64,000 nucleotides of DNA from Sphingobacterium faecium (GTDB lineage: Bacteria; Bacteroidota; Bacteroidia; Sphingobacteriales; Sphingobacteriaceae). The position numbers were made by a program, and so were the translations under genes. Positions within the stretch are counted from its first letter, which is position 1. Each line of letters begins with the position of its first letter. The stretch covers positions 1-64,000 of the forward strand of contig NZ_QBKH01000001.1 of assembly GCF_003054045.1 (NCBI RefSeq). The letters are read 5' to 3'. Under the pieces are notes generated by a model. That model saw only the letters and a list, made by a program, of their open reading frames with translations. It was not told where the DNA came from and did no database searches. Of the stretch, positions 18,201-27,184 are shown in pieces.

Positions 18201-19970
18201 TTAACTATTTTCTTGATATATTTTTTCAATTTTTTCTTCATTCTCTTTAAGAATGATTTTTCTTTTTAAACTGAGTTTAGGGGTTAATTGACCTTCATCA
18301 ATGGTCCATTCTTTGGATAGTAAGATGAATTTTTTGATTTTTTCCCAGTGACCAAATTCGGTGGATAATCGATCTACTTCTTGATTATACTTCTCAATTA
18401 CTTTTGGATTTTTGATGGTCTCTTCTTTAGAAACAACAGGAATACCTTTATGTTTCATCCATTTTTCAATTTCTTCAAATGCGGGTACAATCAATGCGGA
18501 AGGAAACTTTCTATTTTCTCCGACGACCATAATCTGGGCGATGAGAGTAGACTCCATCAATTTTGTTTCAATAGCCTGCGGAGCAATATATTTGCCACCG
18601 GCTGTTTTAAACATTTCCTTTTTACGATCGGTGATTTTTAAAAAGCCATCGGATGAAATTTCTCCAATATCTCCAGTTTTGAAAAATCCATTTTCATCAA
18701 AGGTTTCTTTTGTGGCTTCATCGTTTTTGTAATATCCTGAAGTGATGCTTGGGCCTTTTACCAAAATTTCACCATCTTGAGCGATTTTTACTTCTAGATT
18801 TTTTAATGGTTTTCCTACGGTTCCAAATTTGACCCCAGTATCATAGAACGTGTTTACAGCAATAACAGGTGACGTCTCTGTCAAACCATATCCTTCAAGA
18901 ACTTTGATATCTGCTGCCCAAAAAACACGGGCAAGTCTTTCTTGAAGTGCGGCTCCACCGGATACAATTATTTTGATATTACCCCCTAATGCTTCTTTCC
19001 ATTTTGAAAAAATTAATTTTCGAGCGATAGCGAGTTTAAAATTGTACCAAGAACTATTTTTCGTAGGCTCCTGATATTGAAGACCTAAATTGAGTGCCCA
19101 CATGAATAGTGATTTCTTTATTCCTGTCAAATCTTTTCCTTTTGCGACGATTTTATCATATACTTTTTCTAATACGCGTGGTACTGTTGTAAAGACATCT
19201 GGTTTTACTTCATTGATATCTACAACAATATTGTCTAGGGTTTCGCAAAAATGAATTTCTACGCCTTTTGAATAATACATGTAAACGACCATGCGCTCAA
19301 AGATATGGCAGAGAGGCAAGAAACTGACCGCTTTTTTGAAATCTGATCTGATGAGGTGATAGCAGGCCTGTACATTGCTCAAAATATTTTTATGGGATAG
19401 ATATACACCTTTAGGTTTACCAGTGGTACCTGAGGTGTAAATCAATGTCAGTAGGTCATCTTCATGGATGGCATCATGATATGGTTTTAGATCTGTTTCT
19501 AATTTTTCTCCGATTTGATAAAGAGCTTCTAAGGTTTTTTCATCAGCTGTGGTTTCAAAACTATATATGGGTATCGTTAACTGGTGGTCGCTCAATGCTT
19601 CGATAACACGTGCCGTCAGTTCACGATTACTGACAAAGACCAATTTAGCTTCTGCGTCATTGATAATATAAGATAAGTCCTGTGGGGCCAATGTTGGGTA
19701 AAGTGGAACTAGCGCAATCCCTAATTGATTACATGCAAAATCTACGATGCTCCATTCGGGACGATTGCCAGACATCAGGGCTACTCGATCTCCTTTTTGT
19801 AAACCTAGGTTCAATAATGCTTTGCTCAGGTTATTTACACGATCAATAAATTCACTTGCTAAATATGTTTTCCAACGACCTGTTTTATCGCGACCCGCAA
19901 TAATCGTTTTATCAGAATATTCGGATATATAATTGGTGATGAGATCAAAAATTCTATTTTGTAGTGCCAT
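18201..19970 (-). CDS. fadD: Long-chain fatty acid-CoA ligase (AMP-forming)
   Basis: This 589-residue ANL-superfamily enzyme has the AMP-binding motif YTSGTTGKPKGV (about 172-183), the substrate/AMP motif GYGLTETSPVIAVN, and the hinge-region motif FFKTGDIGEISSDGFLKITD with a catalytic C-terminal Lys region. It activates long-chain fatty acids with ATP and CoA for lipid synthesis or degradation. Length and motifs fit the FadD/FAA family of Bacteroidota well. It is a single gene with its own terminator. Confidence 0.92.
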   Translation of the reverse strand: MALQNRIFDLITNYISEYSDKTIIAGRDKTGRWKTYLASEFIDRVNNLSKALLNLGLQKGDRVALMSGNRPEWSIVDFACNQLGIALVPLYPTLAPQDLSYIINDAEAKLVFVSNRELTARVIEALSDHQLTIPIYSFETTADEKTLEALYQIGEKLETDLKPYHDAIHEDDLLTLIYTSGTTGKPKGVYLSHKNILSNVQACYHLIRSDFKKAVSFLPLCHIFERMVVYMYYSKGVEIHFCETLDNIVVDINEVKPDVFTTVPRVLEKVYDKIVAKGKDLTGIKKSLFMWALNLGLQYQEPTKNSSWYNFKLAIARKLIFSKWKEALGGNIKIIVSGGAALQERLARVFWAADIKVLEGYGLTETSPVIAVNTFYDTGVKFGTVGKPLKNLEVKIAQDGEILVKGPSITSGYYKNDEATKETFDENGFFKTGDIGEISSDGFLKITDRKKEMFKTAGGKYIAPQAIETKLMESTLIAQIMVVGENRKFPSALIVPAFEEIEKWMKHKGIPVVSKEETIKNPKVIEKYNQEVDRLSTEFGHWEKIKKFILLSKEWTIDEGQLTPKLSLKRKIILKENEEKIEKIYQENS

Positions 19971-20159
19971 AATAAATTTATAATATGTACTTAATTGGGT
20001 TATTACTAAGTATTCAAATACAGTCTAATATATGAAAAATGTTTTGATGTGCATTTTTTTATATTTAAAATTGTTGATAACATTTTAATGTTTGTATCGT
20101 TTAATTATTGATATTACCTTTGGAAAATTATATTGAAAAACAAATTACGGACATTAAGT

Positions 20160-20660
20160 ATGAAAAAATTATCTTGGATCTTTGGGGTAGCAATTGGTTT
20201 ATTGGGAGTATCAAATGAAGCTTTTGCTCAGTTAGATTCTAAAGGCGCAATTGGAGCTCGTTTTGGTTCTGCTCAAGGAATTACGTATAGACATACACTC
20301 TCAAATGACCGAGCTTTAGAGGCGCTATTAAGCATCCAAAGTAACTCCAACTACAGAAGGTTTAGAGTCGTTGGTTTATATGAATATTATAGACCTCTAT
20401 CATCTGCTTTTAACTGGTATTATGGCTTTGGTGGTGGTCTTGGATCTTATAAGGAAAAGGACAAAACAATTGATGGAAAACGTGTGGAACATGATTCTGA
20501 ATTGGCACTCAGTATCGATGGAATCATTGGAATTGAATATAATATTCCAGAAACTCCATTTCAAGTTTCTTTGGATGTGAAACCATATTTTGATTTTTTA
20601 CAATCCAGTTCGATAAAATTAATAGATCCAATTGGATTTTCTTTCCGGTATAAATTTTAG
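20160..20660 (+). CDS. Small outer membrane beta-barrel-like protein
   Basis: The ATG at 20160 gives 166 residues with a clear signal peptide (MKKLSWIFGVAIGLLGVSNE, cleavage after AFAQ). A TTG nine codons upstream is less likely because it would put a charged stretch before the signal. The mature part is rich in alternating polar/hydrophobic strands (ALEALLSIQ, RVVGLYEYYRPL, YYGFGGGLGSY) and ends in an aromatic residue (FSFRYKF), as small outer membrane barrels do. No specific function is recognised. Confidence 0.75.
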   Translation: MKKLSWIFGVAIGLLGVSNEAFAQLDSKGAIGARFGSAQGITYRHTLSNDRALEALLSIQSNSNYRRFRVVGLYEYYRPLSSAFNWYYGFGGGLGSYKEKDKTIDGKRVEHDSELALSIDGIIGIEYNIPETPFQVSLDVKPYFDFLQSSSIKLIDPIGFSFRYKF

Positions 20661-20674
20661 CACTCGATCTAAGC

Positions 20675-20715
20675 AATAACAGGCCGTCTTACCATGAGAA
20701 AGACAGCCTGTTATT
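20675..20715. terminator. Bidirectional terminator
   Basis: AATAACAGGCCGTCTT (20675-20690) pairs with AAGACAGCCTGTTATT (20700-20715) with a single G-U, loop of nine. It lies between the convergent barrel protein gene and the M61 peptidase gene. Confidence 0.85.
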
Positions 20716-20717
20716 TG

Positions 20718-22451
20718 TTATGACAGCCAGAATTGAGCTAATTTTTGCTGTTCTTCGGATTGATCTTTTAGTGGTTGGATCCGGAACATTTTTTTATTAT
20801 TGGAGCGTATCTGAATTTTAAGTTCTTTAATGATACCATCTCTCGCTATTAAGATATCTAAAATTTCGCCTTCAGTACTATGCTGCATAAAATAATCATA
20901 CTCTTTGTCCTTCATATCTAATCGGATACCATTGATTGCAATTAACTCATCTCGAACATTCAATCCCCCATCCCAAGCTCCTGATCCTCTCTCTACTGCC
21001 GTAATGATATGCAATCCATCATTTTTTTGATAGTTAATTCCAAGACTTAGATAACTGCTTTCGGCATTGATATCTATAATTTCAAATCCAACTAAATTGA
21101 AATAGTCATTATAAGCGAGTTCACCATTTTCATGAGCAGCATGGAAGATCTCAGCGACGGAAATTCCAGAGACTTCTTCTACCAATTGTTGAAATTCATA
21201 CTCTTCAAATCCTCTATTTTGCTGTAAATAGAAATACTCATAAGCTACTTGTAAGACATTGTCTAATTTTTTTGTTCCTTTTGAGGCTGCAATGATTTTT
21301 AAATCTAAAAGGACGGTTAGCATAGCGCCTTTATTGTAGTAGGAGATGCTGGAATTGGGCGAGTTTTCATCCTGTCGATAATACTTGATCCACGCGTCAA
21401 AACTGGCTTCGGCAGCAGATTGTATCTGGTGACCGGGACGATTGAGAACTGTAGTGAAATCGTTTGCTAATAAATTGAGATACTCTTGTTCGGAAAAGAA
21501 ACCACACCTTTTGATGATTAAATTGTCGTAGTAAGAGGTAAATCCTTCCATAATCCAAAGTCCTGCCGTATAGTTTTCCTGATCGTAATCAAAAGGGCCT
21601 AATGCTTTAGGACGTAGACGTTTTACATTCCACAGATGAAAATACTCATGTGCAATGAGGCTTAAGTATGTTTTATAAGATCCTTCATTGCTATAGGCTG
21701 TTCTAGAGGCGCCGAGTACTGTTGAATTGAGATGTTCTAATCCTCCTCCTCCTGATTGATAGTTATGCGTGATGAATACGTATCTTTTATTGGGATTGGA
21801 TCCCCAGATACGAGTTTCTTCTTCTACTATTTTTTGTACATCTGCGCTTAATCTTTCTTTATCATAGGTTCCGCCTCCAACCATGGCAAACTCATGCTCT
21901 ACACCTGATGCTTGGATCGTCCAAATATCTTGATTCCCTATTTCAATCGGTGAATCGTATAAAATATCAAAGTCAGGAGCAAAAAATGTATGATGTTCGA
22001 CTTTTTCAAGCCCCGTTGAGATGTGTTTCCAATCTTTCTTTGGAAAGAATTTGACAGTTACCGATTCATCAATCATTCCGTCGATGTATAAGAAAGTAGC
22101 GGTCGGAACAATAAAAGCGTGTTCTTCATTGATGAAATTAGTCCGGACGGAAGTTTCAAAACCGTAAACATAATAGTTGATCACTAATGAGTTTAAATTT
22201 TTGCAATAAATACGCCAAGTATTTTTGCTTATTTTTTCATACTTTACATGATCTTCGACGGAGAATCGTTCTAATTGTTTTGAATATTCGCGTATTAAAT
22301 AGGATCCTGGAGACCAAACTGGCATTTTTACATCAATGAAATCAGTCTGAATTTCTTTGATTGACATCTTGATATCGGCGTAATGTGCTTGAGGCTCACT
22401 AAAGGAAACATCAAAATGTATTTTTGATGTATTATTACTTTTTTCGATCAT
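20718..22451 (-). CDS. M61 family metallopeptidase with PDZ domain
   Basis: This 577-residue protein has a beta-sandwich N-terminal domain and a gluzincin zinc site H268-EYF-H272 (HEYFHLWNVKRLRP), with the third ligand probably E302 in WIMEGFTSYY. A C-terminal PDZ domain covers about 480-555. These are the features of the M61 glycyl aminopeptidase family. No signal peptide is visible at the chosen ATG, so it is probably cytoplasmic. A 20-base inverted repeat lies 16 bases upstream of the start (22467-22486). Confidence 0.92.
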   Translation of the reverse strand: MIEKSNNTSKIHFDVSFSEPQAHYADIKMSIKEIQTDFIDVKMPVWSPGSYLIREYSKQLERFSVEDHVKYEKISKNTWRIYCKNLNSLVINYYVYGFETSVRTNFINEEHAFIVPTATFLYIDGMIDESVTVKFFPKKDWKHISTGLEKVEHHTFFAPDFDILYDSPIEIGNQDIWTIQASGVEHEFAMVGGGTYDKERLSADVQKIVEEETRIWGSNPNKRYVFITHNYQSGGGGLEHLNSTVLGASRTAYSNEGSYKTYLSLIAHEYFHLWNVKRLRPKALGPFDYDQENYTAGLWIMEGFTSYYDNLIIKRCGFFSEQEYLNLLANDFTTVLNRPGHQIQSAAEASFDAWIKYYRQDENSPNSSISYYNKGAMLTVLLDLKIIAASKGTKKLDNVLQVAYEYFYLQQNRGFEEYEFQQLVEEVSGISVAEIFHAAHENGELAYNDYFNLVGFEIIDINAESSYLSLGINYQKNDGLHIITAVERGSGAWDGGLNVRDELIAINGIRLDMKDKEYDYFMQHSTEGEILDILIARDGIIKELKIQIRSNNKKMFRIQPLKDQSEEQQKLAQFWLS

Positions 22452-22466
22452 TTTAAAGCGTTAAAT

Positions 22467-22486
22467 AACTGATACGTATATCAGTT
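22467..22486. promoter_or_regulatory. Inverted repeat upstream of the M61 peptidase gene
   Basis: AACTGATA-CGTA-TATCAGTT: 8-base perfect arms around 4 bases, 16 bases before the minus-strand start codon. It could be an operator or a leader hairpin. No T run follows it, so it is not a terminator. Confidence 0.3.
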
Positions 22487-22658
22487 CAAAATTTATTTGT
22501 GGTTTACAAAAGTACAAGGTTATGCGTGTTATACAAAATTTATTAGTGAATGTTTTGGTGTCGTTAGTAATTTTGCTTTGAGGGCAAATGTTAAGTTATT
22601 TTAAAACTTGAAAATTTTGTATATTTGATACGCTCCATGGAGCATAATCTTTTTATTT

Positions 22659-23525
22659 ATGATTTTAGTTGTTGATAGTGGTTCATCCAAATCAGATTGG
22701 AAATTGGAACTTCCAGATAGTCCTCCTTTGTCTTTTTCTACAAATGGGCTCAATCCTTTTTTTGTAAACGATAAAGAAATTACTCGGGTGATCAAAGAGA
22801 TACCCGAAATTATACCTTATGCCAATGAAATAACGGAACTTTATTTTTATGGTGCCGGCTGTATTTCTCCTGATAGAAGGGAAATGGTTTCAAATGCATT
22901 GACTCCATTGTTTGAAAATGCATTTATATCTGTTGAGAATGATCTCGTTGGAAGTGCATTAGCTACCTGTGGTAAGAACAAAGGTTATATAGCAACTTTA
23001 GGTACGGGGTCTGATATCAGTTTTTTTGATGGTGAGGAGGTGCAACCTTCTAACTATGGAAATGGGTATGTGCTAGGTGATGAGGGCTCAGGAGCGTGGT
23101 TTGGAAAAAAGTTAATCACTTTATTTCTGTATGGAAGGCTTCCAAAAGATCTGGCTGAGAATTTTGCTGAACATTATCGGGTAACAAAAGAGATCGTTAT
23201 TAAGAATGTTTATCAAAAAGAAAGACCAAATGCTTATTTGGCTTCATTTGCACCATTTTTATCGGCCAATATTACGCATCCTTTTATTGATGAAATTGTT
23301 CGGTCAGGTTTTGAAGAATATGTTCAGACGTGCGTACTCACGTATCAGGATTATCAAGATTATGAATGTCATTTTGTGGGTTCTATCGCTTATTATCTTG
23401 ATTTGATACTCCGTGATGTATGTAATGGTCATCATATTAAAATTGGTAAAATATTAAAATCCCCTATCAACGAATTATTTGATTTCGTGATTGAAAGAGA
23501 AAAAAGTTCACTTATAAATTTTTAA
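22659..23525 (+). CDS. BadF/BadG-type ATPase, N-acetylglucosamine kinase-like (copy 1)
   Basis: A 288-residue ASKHA-fold protein: phosphate-1 motif VVDSGSSKSDWKLE (about 4-17), GTGSDISFF (phosphate-2) and LGDEGSGAWFGKKL. It is a close paralogue of the protein at 28859-29713, with the same layout and C-terminal (I/L)GKI-L-SPI. Family members phosphorylate amino sugars, chiefly GlcNAc, with ATP. The glutathione peroxidase gene begins 6 bases downstream. Unlike copy 2 it has no sugar permease nearby. Confidence 0.85.
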   Translation: MILVVDSGSSKSDWKLELPDSPPLSFSTNGLNPFFVNDKEITRVIKEIPEIIPYANEITELYFYGAGCISPDRREMVSNALTPLFENAFISVENDLVGSALATCGKNKGYIATLGTGSDISFFDGEEVQPSNYGNGYVLGDEGSGAWFGKKLITLFLYGRLPKDLAENFAEHYRVTKEIVIKNVYQKERPNAYLASFAPFLSANITHPFIDEIVRSGFEEYVQTCVLTYQDYQDYECHFVGSIAYYLDLILRDVCNGHHIKIGKILKSPINELFDFVIEREKSSLINF

Positions 23526-23531
23526 CACAAC

Positions 23532-24053
23532 ATGATGATTTTATCCACAATTATTGCTTGTTTTTCCATGATATTTGGAAACCCTAGCATCTATGATTAT
23601 AACTTTAAAAGTCTAGATGGTCATGACGTCAAGATGTCTTCTTTTAAAGGAAAGAAAATTTTAATAGTCAATACGGCTTCAAAATGTGGTTTTACCAAGC
23701 AGTATAAAGATTTGCAAGAGCTTTATCAATTGTATGGTAAAGATCTGGTGATTATCGGATTTCCAGCGAACAATTTTGGAAATCAGGAGCCAGGTACAAA
23801 TGATGATATTCAGGAGTTTTGTCAACAAAATTTTGGAGTTGAATTTTTAATGGCTGAGAAGGTTGATGTGAAAGGTGATCAAATTGATCCACTATTTAAG
23901 TATTTAACCAGTCAGGACAATCCAGATTTTAAAGGCGAAATTAAATGGAACTTTGAAAAGTTTCTAATTGATGAGCATGGTAAACTGGTTCACCGTTATC
24001 GTTCAGCTGTAAATCCATTGGCAGATGAAATTGTCAACTGGGTAAAAAAATAG
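23532..24053 (+). CDS. Glutathione peroxidase family thiol peroxidase
   Basis: A 173-residue protein with an N-terminal hydrophobic stretch (about 1-16, possible signal or anchor) followed by a thioredoxin-fold peroxidase domain. The peroxidatic Cys is in ASKCGFTKQY (Cys, not selenocysteine, consistent with a thioredoxin-dependent enzyme). GFPANNFGNQEPG and KWNFEKFLID supply the Gln and Trp of the catalytic site, and a second Cys in EFCQQNFG is a candidate resolving residue. It reduces hydroperoxides. It lies 6 bases after the GlcNAc-kinase-like gene, so the two are probably co-transcribed. Confidence 0.92.
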   Translation: MMILSTIIACFSMIFGNPSIYDYNFKSLDGHDVKMSSFKGKKILIVNTASKCGFTKQYKDLQELYQLYGKDLVIIGFPANNFGNQEPGTNDDIQEFCQQNFGVEFLMAEKVDVKGDQIDPLFKYLTSQDNPDFKGEIKWNFEKFLIDEHGKLVHRYRSAVNPLADEIVNWVKK

Positions 24054-24060
24054 AAATTGA

Positions 24061-24092
24061 AAAACCAACAAATTTATTTGTTGGTTTTTTTT
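24061..24092 (+). terminator. Terminator after glutathione peroxidase
   Basis: 13-base perfect arms AAAACCAACAAAT (24061-24073) and ATTTGTTGGTTTT (24076-24088), followed by more T. It is placed right after the stop codon at 24053. Confidence 0.92.
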
Positions 24093-24126
24093 ATTTTATT
24101 TCATTTTCAATAGATCGTATAAAAAG

Positions 24127-24226
24127 AAAGTCCACCTTGGGAGGGTGGACTTTAACTAACCAATTATAAACCTAAATTATGAAAAGTATTTTTATAGCTA
24201 CGAGTAGCTGTTATTATCTTGTTTGA
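24127..24226 (+). promoter_or_regulatory. Orphan SusC-type 5' leader: hairpin plus 15-codon open frame
   Basis: A hairpin with perfect 10-base arms (AAAGTCCACC 24127-24136, GGTGGACTTT 24144-24153) is followed by CTAACCAATTATAAACCTAA and then ATGAAAAG. That string closely resembles the sequence just upstream of SusC/TonB-receptor genes in Sphingobacteriaceae (from memory, not searched). Here the frame from the ATG at 24179 closes after 15 codons (stop 24224-24226), and no SusC follows; the next gene is tdk on the other strand. It may be a remnant of a lost receptor gene or a free-standing small RNA or leader. Confidence 0.45.
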
Positions 24227-24277
24227 TATAGATATACAAACCTAATGCCAAAAAATAGTTGGAATATTAAAAAATTG

Positions 24278-24862
24278 TTAAGAGTTTGTTAAATTATAAT
24301 AACATCTTCTACATCTTGCTTCATAAGCTTCTTTCTCGCCCAAAAGGACTGTCTTTGTATCTGATGAAGTTCTAAAAGAATAATTTGCAGGGGCTCCGCA
24401 TTGCATACAAACGGCATGTACTTTAGTTACATGTTCAGCAATAGCCATAATATTGGGAATGGGTCCGAAGGGTTGTGCTTTGAAATCCATATCTAATCCG
24501 GCTACTATGACACGAATTCCTTTATTTGCCAAATTGACACAGACATCTGTCAATCCTTCATCAAAAAATTGGGCTTCATCTATACCAACGACTTGGGTAT
24601 CATTGCTCAGTAGCAAAATGGATGATGAATGATCGACTGGTGTAGATGGAATACTGTTGCTATCATGTGATACCACTAAAAGATCATCATACCTTTTGTC
24701 TACTGCTGGTTTGAAAATTTCAACATGGAGTTTGGCATATTGTGCTCGCTTAAGTCTTCTAATGAGCTCTTCGGTCTTACCCGAGAACATGGAACCACAA
24801 ATAACTTCGATACTTCCATATGCAGGCCCTCTTTGGGTGAAATTATGTTCAGAAAAAAGCAT
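24278..24862 (-). CDS. tdk: Thymidine kinase (type II)
   Basis: This 194-residue enzyme phosphorylates thymidine with ATP in nucleotide salvage. It has the P-loop [15 protein letters not shown] (about 24-38), the Walker B-like DEAQFFD (about 102-108), and a zinc-binding lasso with CMQCGAPA and CRRCYYN. Length and motifs match the bacterial/vaccinia-type enzyme. It appears monocistronic. Confidence 0.96.
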   Translation of the reverse strand: MLFSEHNFTQRGPAYGSIEVICGSMFSGKTEELIRRLKRAQYAKLHVEIFKPAVDKRYDDLLVVSHDSNSIPSTPVDHSSSILLLSNDTQVVGIDEAQFFDEGLTDVCVNLANKGIRVIVAGLDMDFKAQPFGPIPNIMAIAEHVTKVHAVCMQCGAPANYSFRTSSDTKTVLLGEKEAYEARCRRCYYNLTNS

Positions 24863-25100
24863 TTAAATGAATTAAAATCAATAAATTGAGTATTATCCTT
24901 AATCAGTGCTAAATCTGATTTTTAAAGTAAAATAATACGGATTAAGTCCTGCTAATATCAGAATTTAATATTAAATTTGAGTCTATAATAACTAAAATAC
25001 TGAACAATAAAGTATAAATCAGTAAGTTGAAAATAGGGTTTAATTCCATTTGTAAAATTTAGGCTTTTACTGGCATCAAGAACAAAGAAATGTATAATTT

Positions 25101-26090
25101 ATGGCGACGCAACAAAATTTATTTGATAAAATAGGGGATGTACTGCAAGAGTTGGAAGTACAGTATCTAGCACTTTCAAAAAATGGTTTTGAAAATAAAA
25201 AAACTGATTTAGCTCTTTTAGAGGCTACTGCGCAATACCTTGCTGCTCAAGTAGGGGTGTTAAAGGCGCAAGATCTTCTTGATAAAGATCAGAAATTGGC
25301 TCGGGAAGATGAACCTGCTGCGCCAAAAGTAGTACATGATCAAAAAGATGAAGAGAAAGTATCGTTTAATAATTACTTTACGCCACCTTCTAATTTGTTT
25401 CAAGGAAGTCCACAAAAGAAAGAAGAACAACCAGTTGCTCCTGTAGAAGTTATTGAAGAAAAAAATGATGTAGCAGTTGAAAATACGGACGTGGAAACGG
25501 ATGTGATATCTACGAATGTGGAAGAAATTAATCCTCTTGAAGAGATCGAAGCTGAAGATGAAGTTGTGCATGATGAACAGGCTAATGCTGCTCCTGTGCA
25601 AGAGGAAAAGCAAGTTGAGCTCAATGAGGCGCAGCCAGCAGTTCTGGAAAGGCAGGAGCCAGCAGTTGTTGTTCATGAAGTCATTGAGGAGTCTAAGGAA
25701 ATTTTAATTGAAGAAGCAATTCGTGTGGAAGCTCCAATTGAACCCGAGGTTGCGGCTCGACCTTTGACATTAAATGAAATTATTTCACAACAAAAGAAAG
25801 CGGGGGTGCAAAATCGTGTCTATGAAATGAATAATACAGCAAGTAATTCAGGTCAGGTCAGGGATATTAAGACGATCATTAATCTAAATGATAAGCTCTT
25901 GTTTATTAAAGATCTTTTCAATGGTTATAGTTTGGCTTACAGCGAAGCAATTGAGTTACTGAATCGCTGTAATGATTATGCAGAAGCGGATGCGTTTTTA
26001 CAAACGAATTACGCGGTGAAAAATAAATGGATTGAAAAACCTAGTTCGGTCGAAAAGCTATATGCTTTGATTAGAAAGAGATTTGCTTAA
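25101..26090 (+). CDS. Uncharacterised protein with acidic central linker
   Basis: A 329-residue protein without signal peptide or membrane helix. It has an N-terminal helical region (about 1-70, DKIGDVLQELEVQYLALSKN), a 140-residue linker very rich in Glu, Val, Ala and Pro (about 75-215), and a C-terminal helical region (about 240-329, LNDKLLFIKDLFNGYSLAYS). The two folded ends separated by a disordered acidic linker suggest a scaffold or tether. I do not recognise a named family. It has its own terminator and lies between tdk and the convergent 26123-26749 gene. Confidence 0.7.
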   Translation: MATQQNLFDKIGDVLQELEVQYLALSKNGFENKKTDLALLEATAQYLAAQVGVLKAQDLLDKDQKLAREDEPAAPKVVHDQKDEEKVSFNNYFTPPSNLFQGSPQKKEEQPVAPVEVIEEKNDVAVENTDVETDVISTNVEEINPLEEIEAEDEVVHDEQANAAPVQEEKQVELNEAQPAVLERQEPAVVVHEVIEESKEILIEEAIRVEAPIEPEVAARPLTLNEIISQQKKAGVQNRVYEMNNTASNSGQVRDIKTIINLNDKLLFIKDLFNGYSLAYSEAIELLNRCNDYAEADAFLQTNYAVKNKWIEKPSSVEKLYALIRKRFA

Positions 26091-26092
26091 AT

Positions 26093-26124
26093 AAAAAAGC
26101 TGACTACTAAGTCAGCTTTTTTTT
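26093..26124. terminator. Bidirectional terminator
   Basis: AAAAAAGCTGAC (26093-26104) pairs perfectly with GTCAGCTTTTTT (26111-26122), loop TACTAA. It directly joins the stop codons of two convergent genes. Confidence 0.92.
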
Positions 26125-26749
26125 ATTGCAGTTGAAATTGAATCCATGTCTTGCCTTCTAACCCGTAAAAAAAGTATTTGGGTTGGAGTATCTCAGCTAA
26201 TGTTTCTAATTCTAGGCAGTAGTTTTTTCCAGGAGTTTTGCCGAATTCTTCCTTATTGACTAAGAAAACTTGGTTTAGCTTAATGGCATTGCTATCGTAC
26301 CAATTGGAATCAGATAATAGATTGGGGATTTGAGCAATTGTCAATTCTTCATCATTGATAACAATGACTTTATCAGCCTCATCAATACGAGTTGTTGATA
26401 TCCCGCCTGAAATGGTCAGGCATTCTTGCACATACCGGCTTGTGTTGATAACTGTTGGATTAAGGCCATCGACAACAATCACTTTAGGACGATCGGTTGC
26501 GGTAATAAATTTCAGTTTATGGATGATAATATGAACTTCATCATCTAAAATTTCTACGAGATCAGCTGTTTTTTCTGGTTTATTTAATAATTCACCTATA
26601 TACTTGGTGTAATTTATGATATCATTACTCGTCACCAAGTTACTGGGTATAGCATAGATTTCATCTAAAATTCCTTGTGGCAAATGAGCTTGATCAACTT
26701 CATATTGATTCAGGATAGCTTCAACTAAAATTTCTTGATTGCTTTGCAT
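26123..26749 (-). CDS. Uncharacterised protein, possibly ABC substrate-binding-like fold
   Basis: A 208-residue protein with no signal peptide. The central part (RPKVIVVDGLNPTVI, ADKVIVINDEELT) and the C-terminal LETLAEILQPKYF faintly recall helical-backbone metal/vitamin receptors such as BtuF, but the protein lacks export signals and the N-terminal 60 residues are helical and unlike them. I would treat it as a hypothetical protein. The gene is divergent from the ybaB operon (126-base gap). Confidence 0.6.
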   Translation of the reverse strand: MQSNQEILVEAILNQYEVDQAHLPQGILDEIYAIPSNLVTSNDIINYTKYIGELLNKPEKTADLVEILDDEVHIIIHKLKFITATDRPKVIVVDGLNPTVINTSRYVQECLTISGGISTTRIDEADKVIVINDEELTIAQIPNLLSDSNWYDSNAIKLNQVFLVNKEEFGKTPGKNYCLELETLAEILQPKYFFYGLEGKTWIQFQLQ

Positions 26750-26875
26750 GCCGCAAATTTACGAAAGGATGATTTGATTTGCGAATTAAATTGAAAGGTA
26801 ATTTTGACATCTATGTTTTGATTTCAAATTCGTAAATTGCAATACATTTAGAATTGTTCATTTAGATCTTATATT

Positions 26876-27181
26876 ATGTTTGATAAATTATTCCAAGCGC
26901 AACAAAAAGCACAAGAAATTAAACAGCGATTAGATAATATTTCTGTATTTGGAGAAGCCGAGGGTGGACTTATAAAAGTCGTTGCTACCGCTAATAAAGA
27001 AATCAAGGAAATTACCATTGATCCGATCTTTTTGAGTAATGCGGATAAGGAGGAGTTGGAGGAATTGCTTGTCGTGGCTTTAAATAAGGCAATGGTACAA
27101 GCGGAAAATGTGAGTCAATCTGAAATGTCTGCTGCTAGTCAGGATATGTTAGGTGGATTAGGAGGACTATTTAATCAATAA
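26876..27181 (+). CDS. YbaB/EbfC family nucleoid-associated protein
   Basis: A 101-residue protein with the family layout: N-terminal helix (KLFQAQQKAQEIKQRL), a beta hairpin with GEAEGGLIKVVATANKEIK, the ITIDP motif, and a C-terminal helix. It binds DNA as a dimer. In many bacteria it is next to dnaX or recR; here it is followed after 3 bases by a UPF0173 hydrolase instead. Confidence 0.92.
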   Translation: MFDKLFQAQQKAQEIKQRLDNISVFGEAEGGLIKVVATANKEIKEITIDPIFLSNADKEELEELLVVALNKAMVQAENVSQSEMSAASQDMLGGLGGLFNQ

Positions 27182-27184
27182 ACT

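Noticed and set aside
25260..25676. 138-codon frame antisense to the acidic-linker protein
   Set aside because: Glu/Asp-rich coding sequence read backward gives Phe/Leu/Ser-rich frames; it is a shadow.
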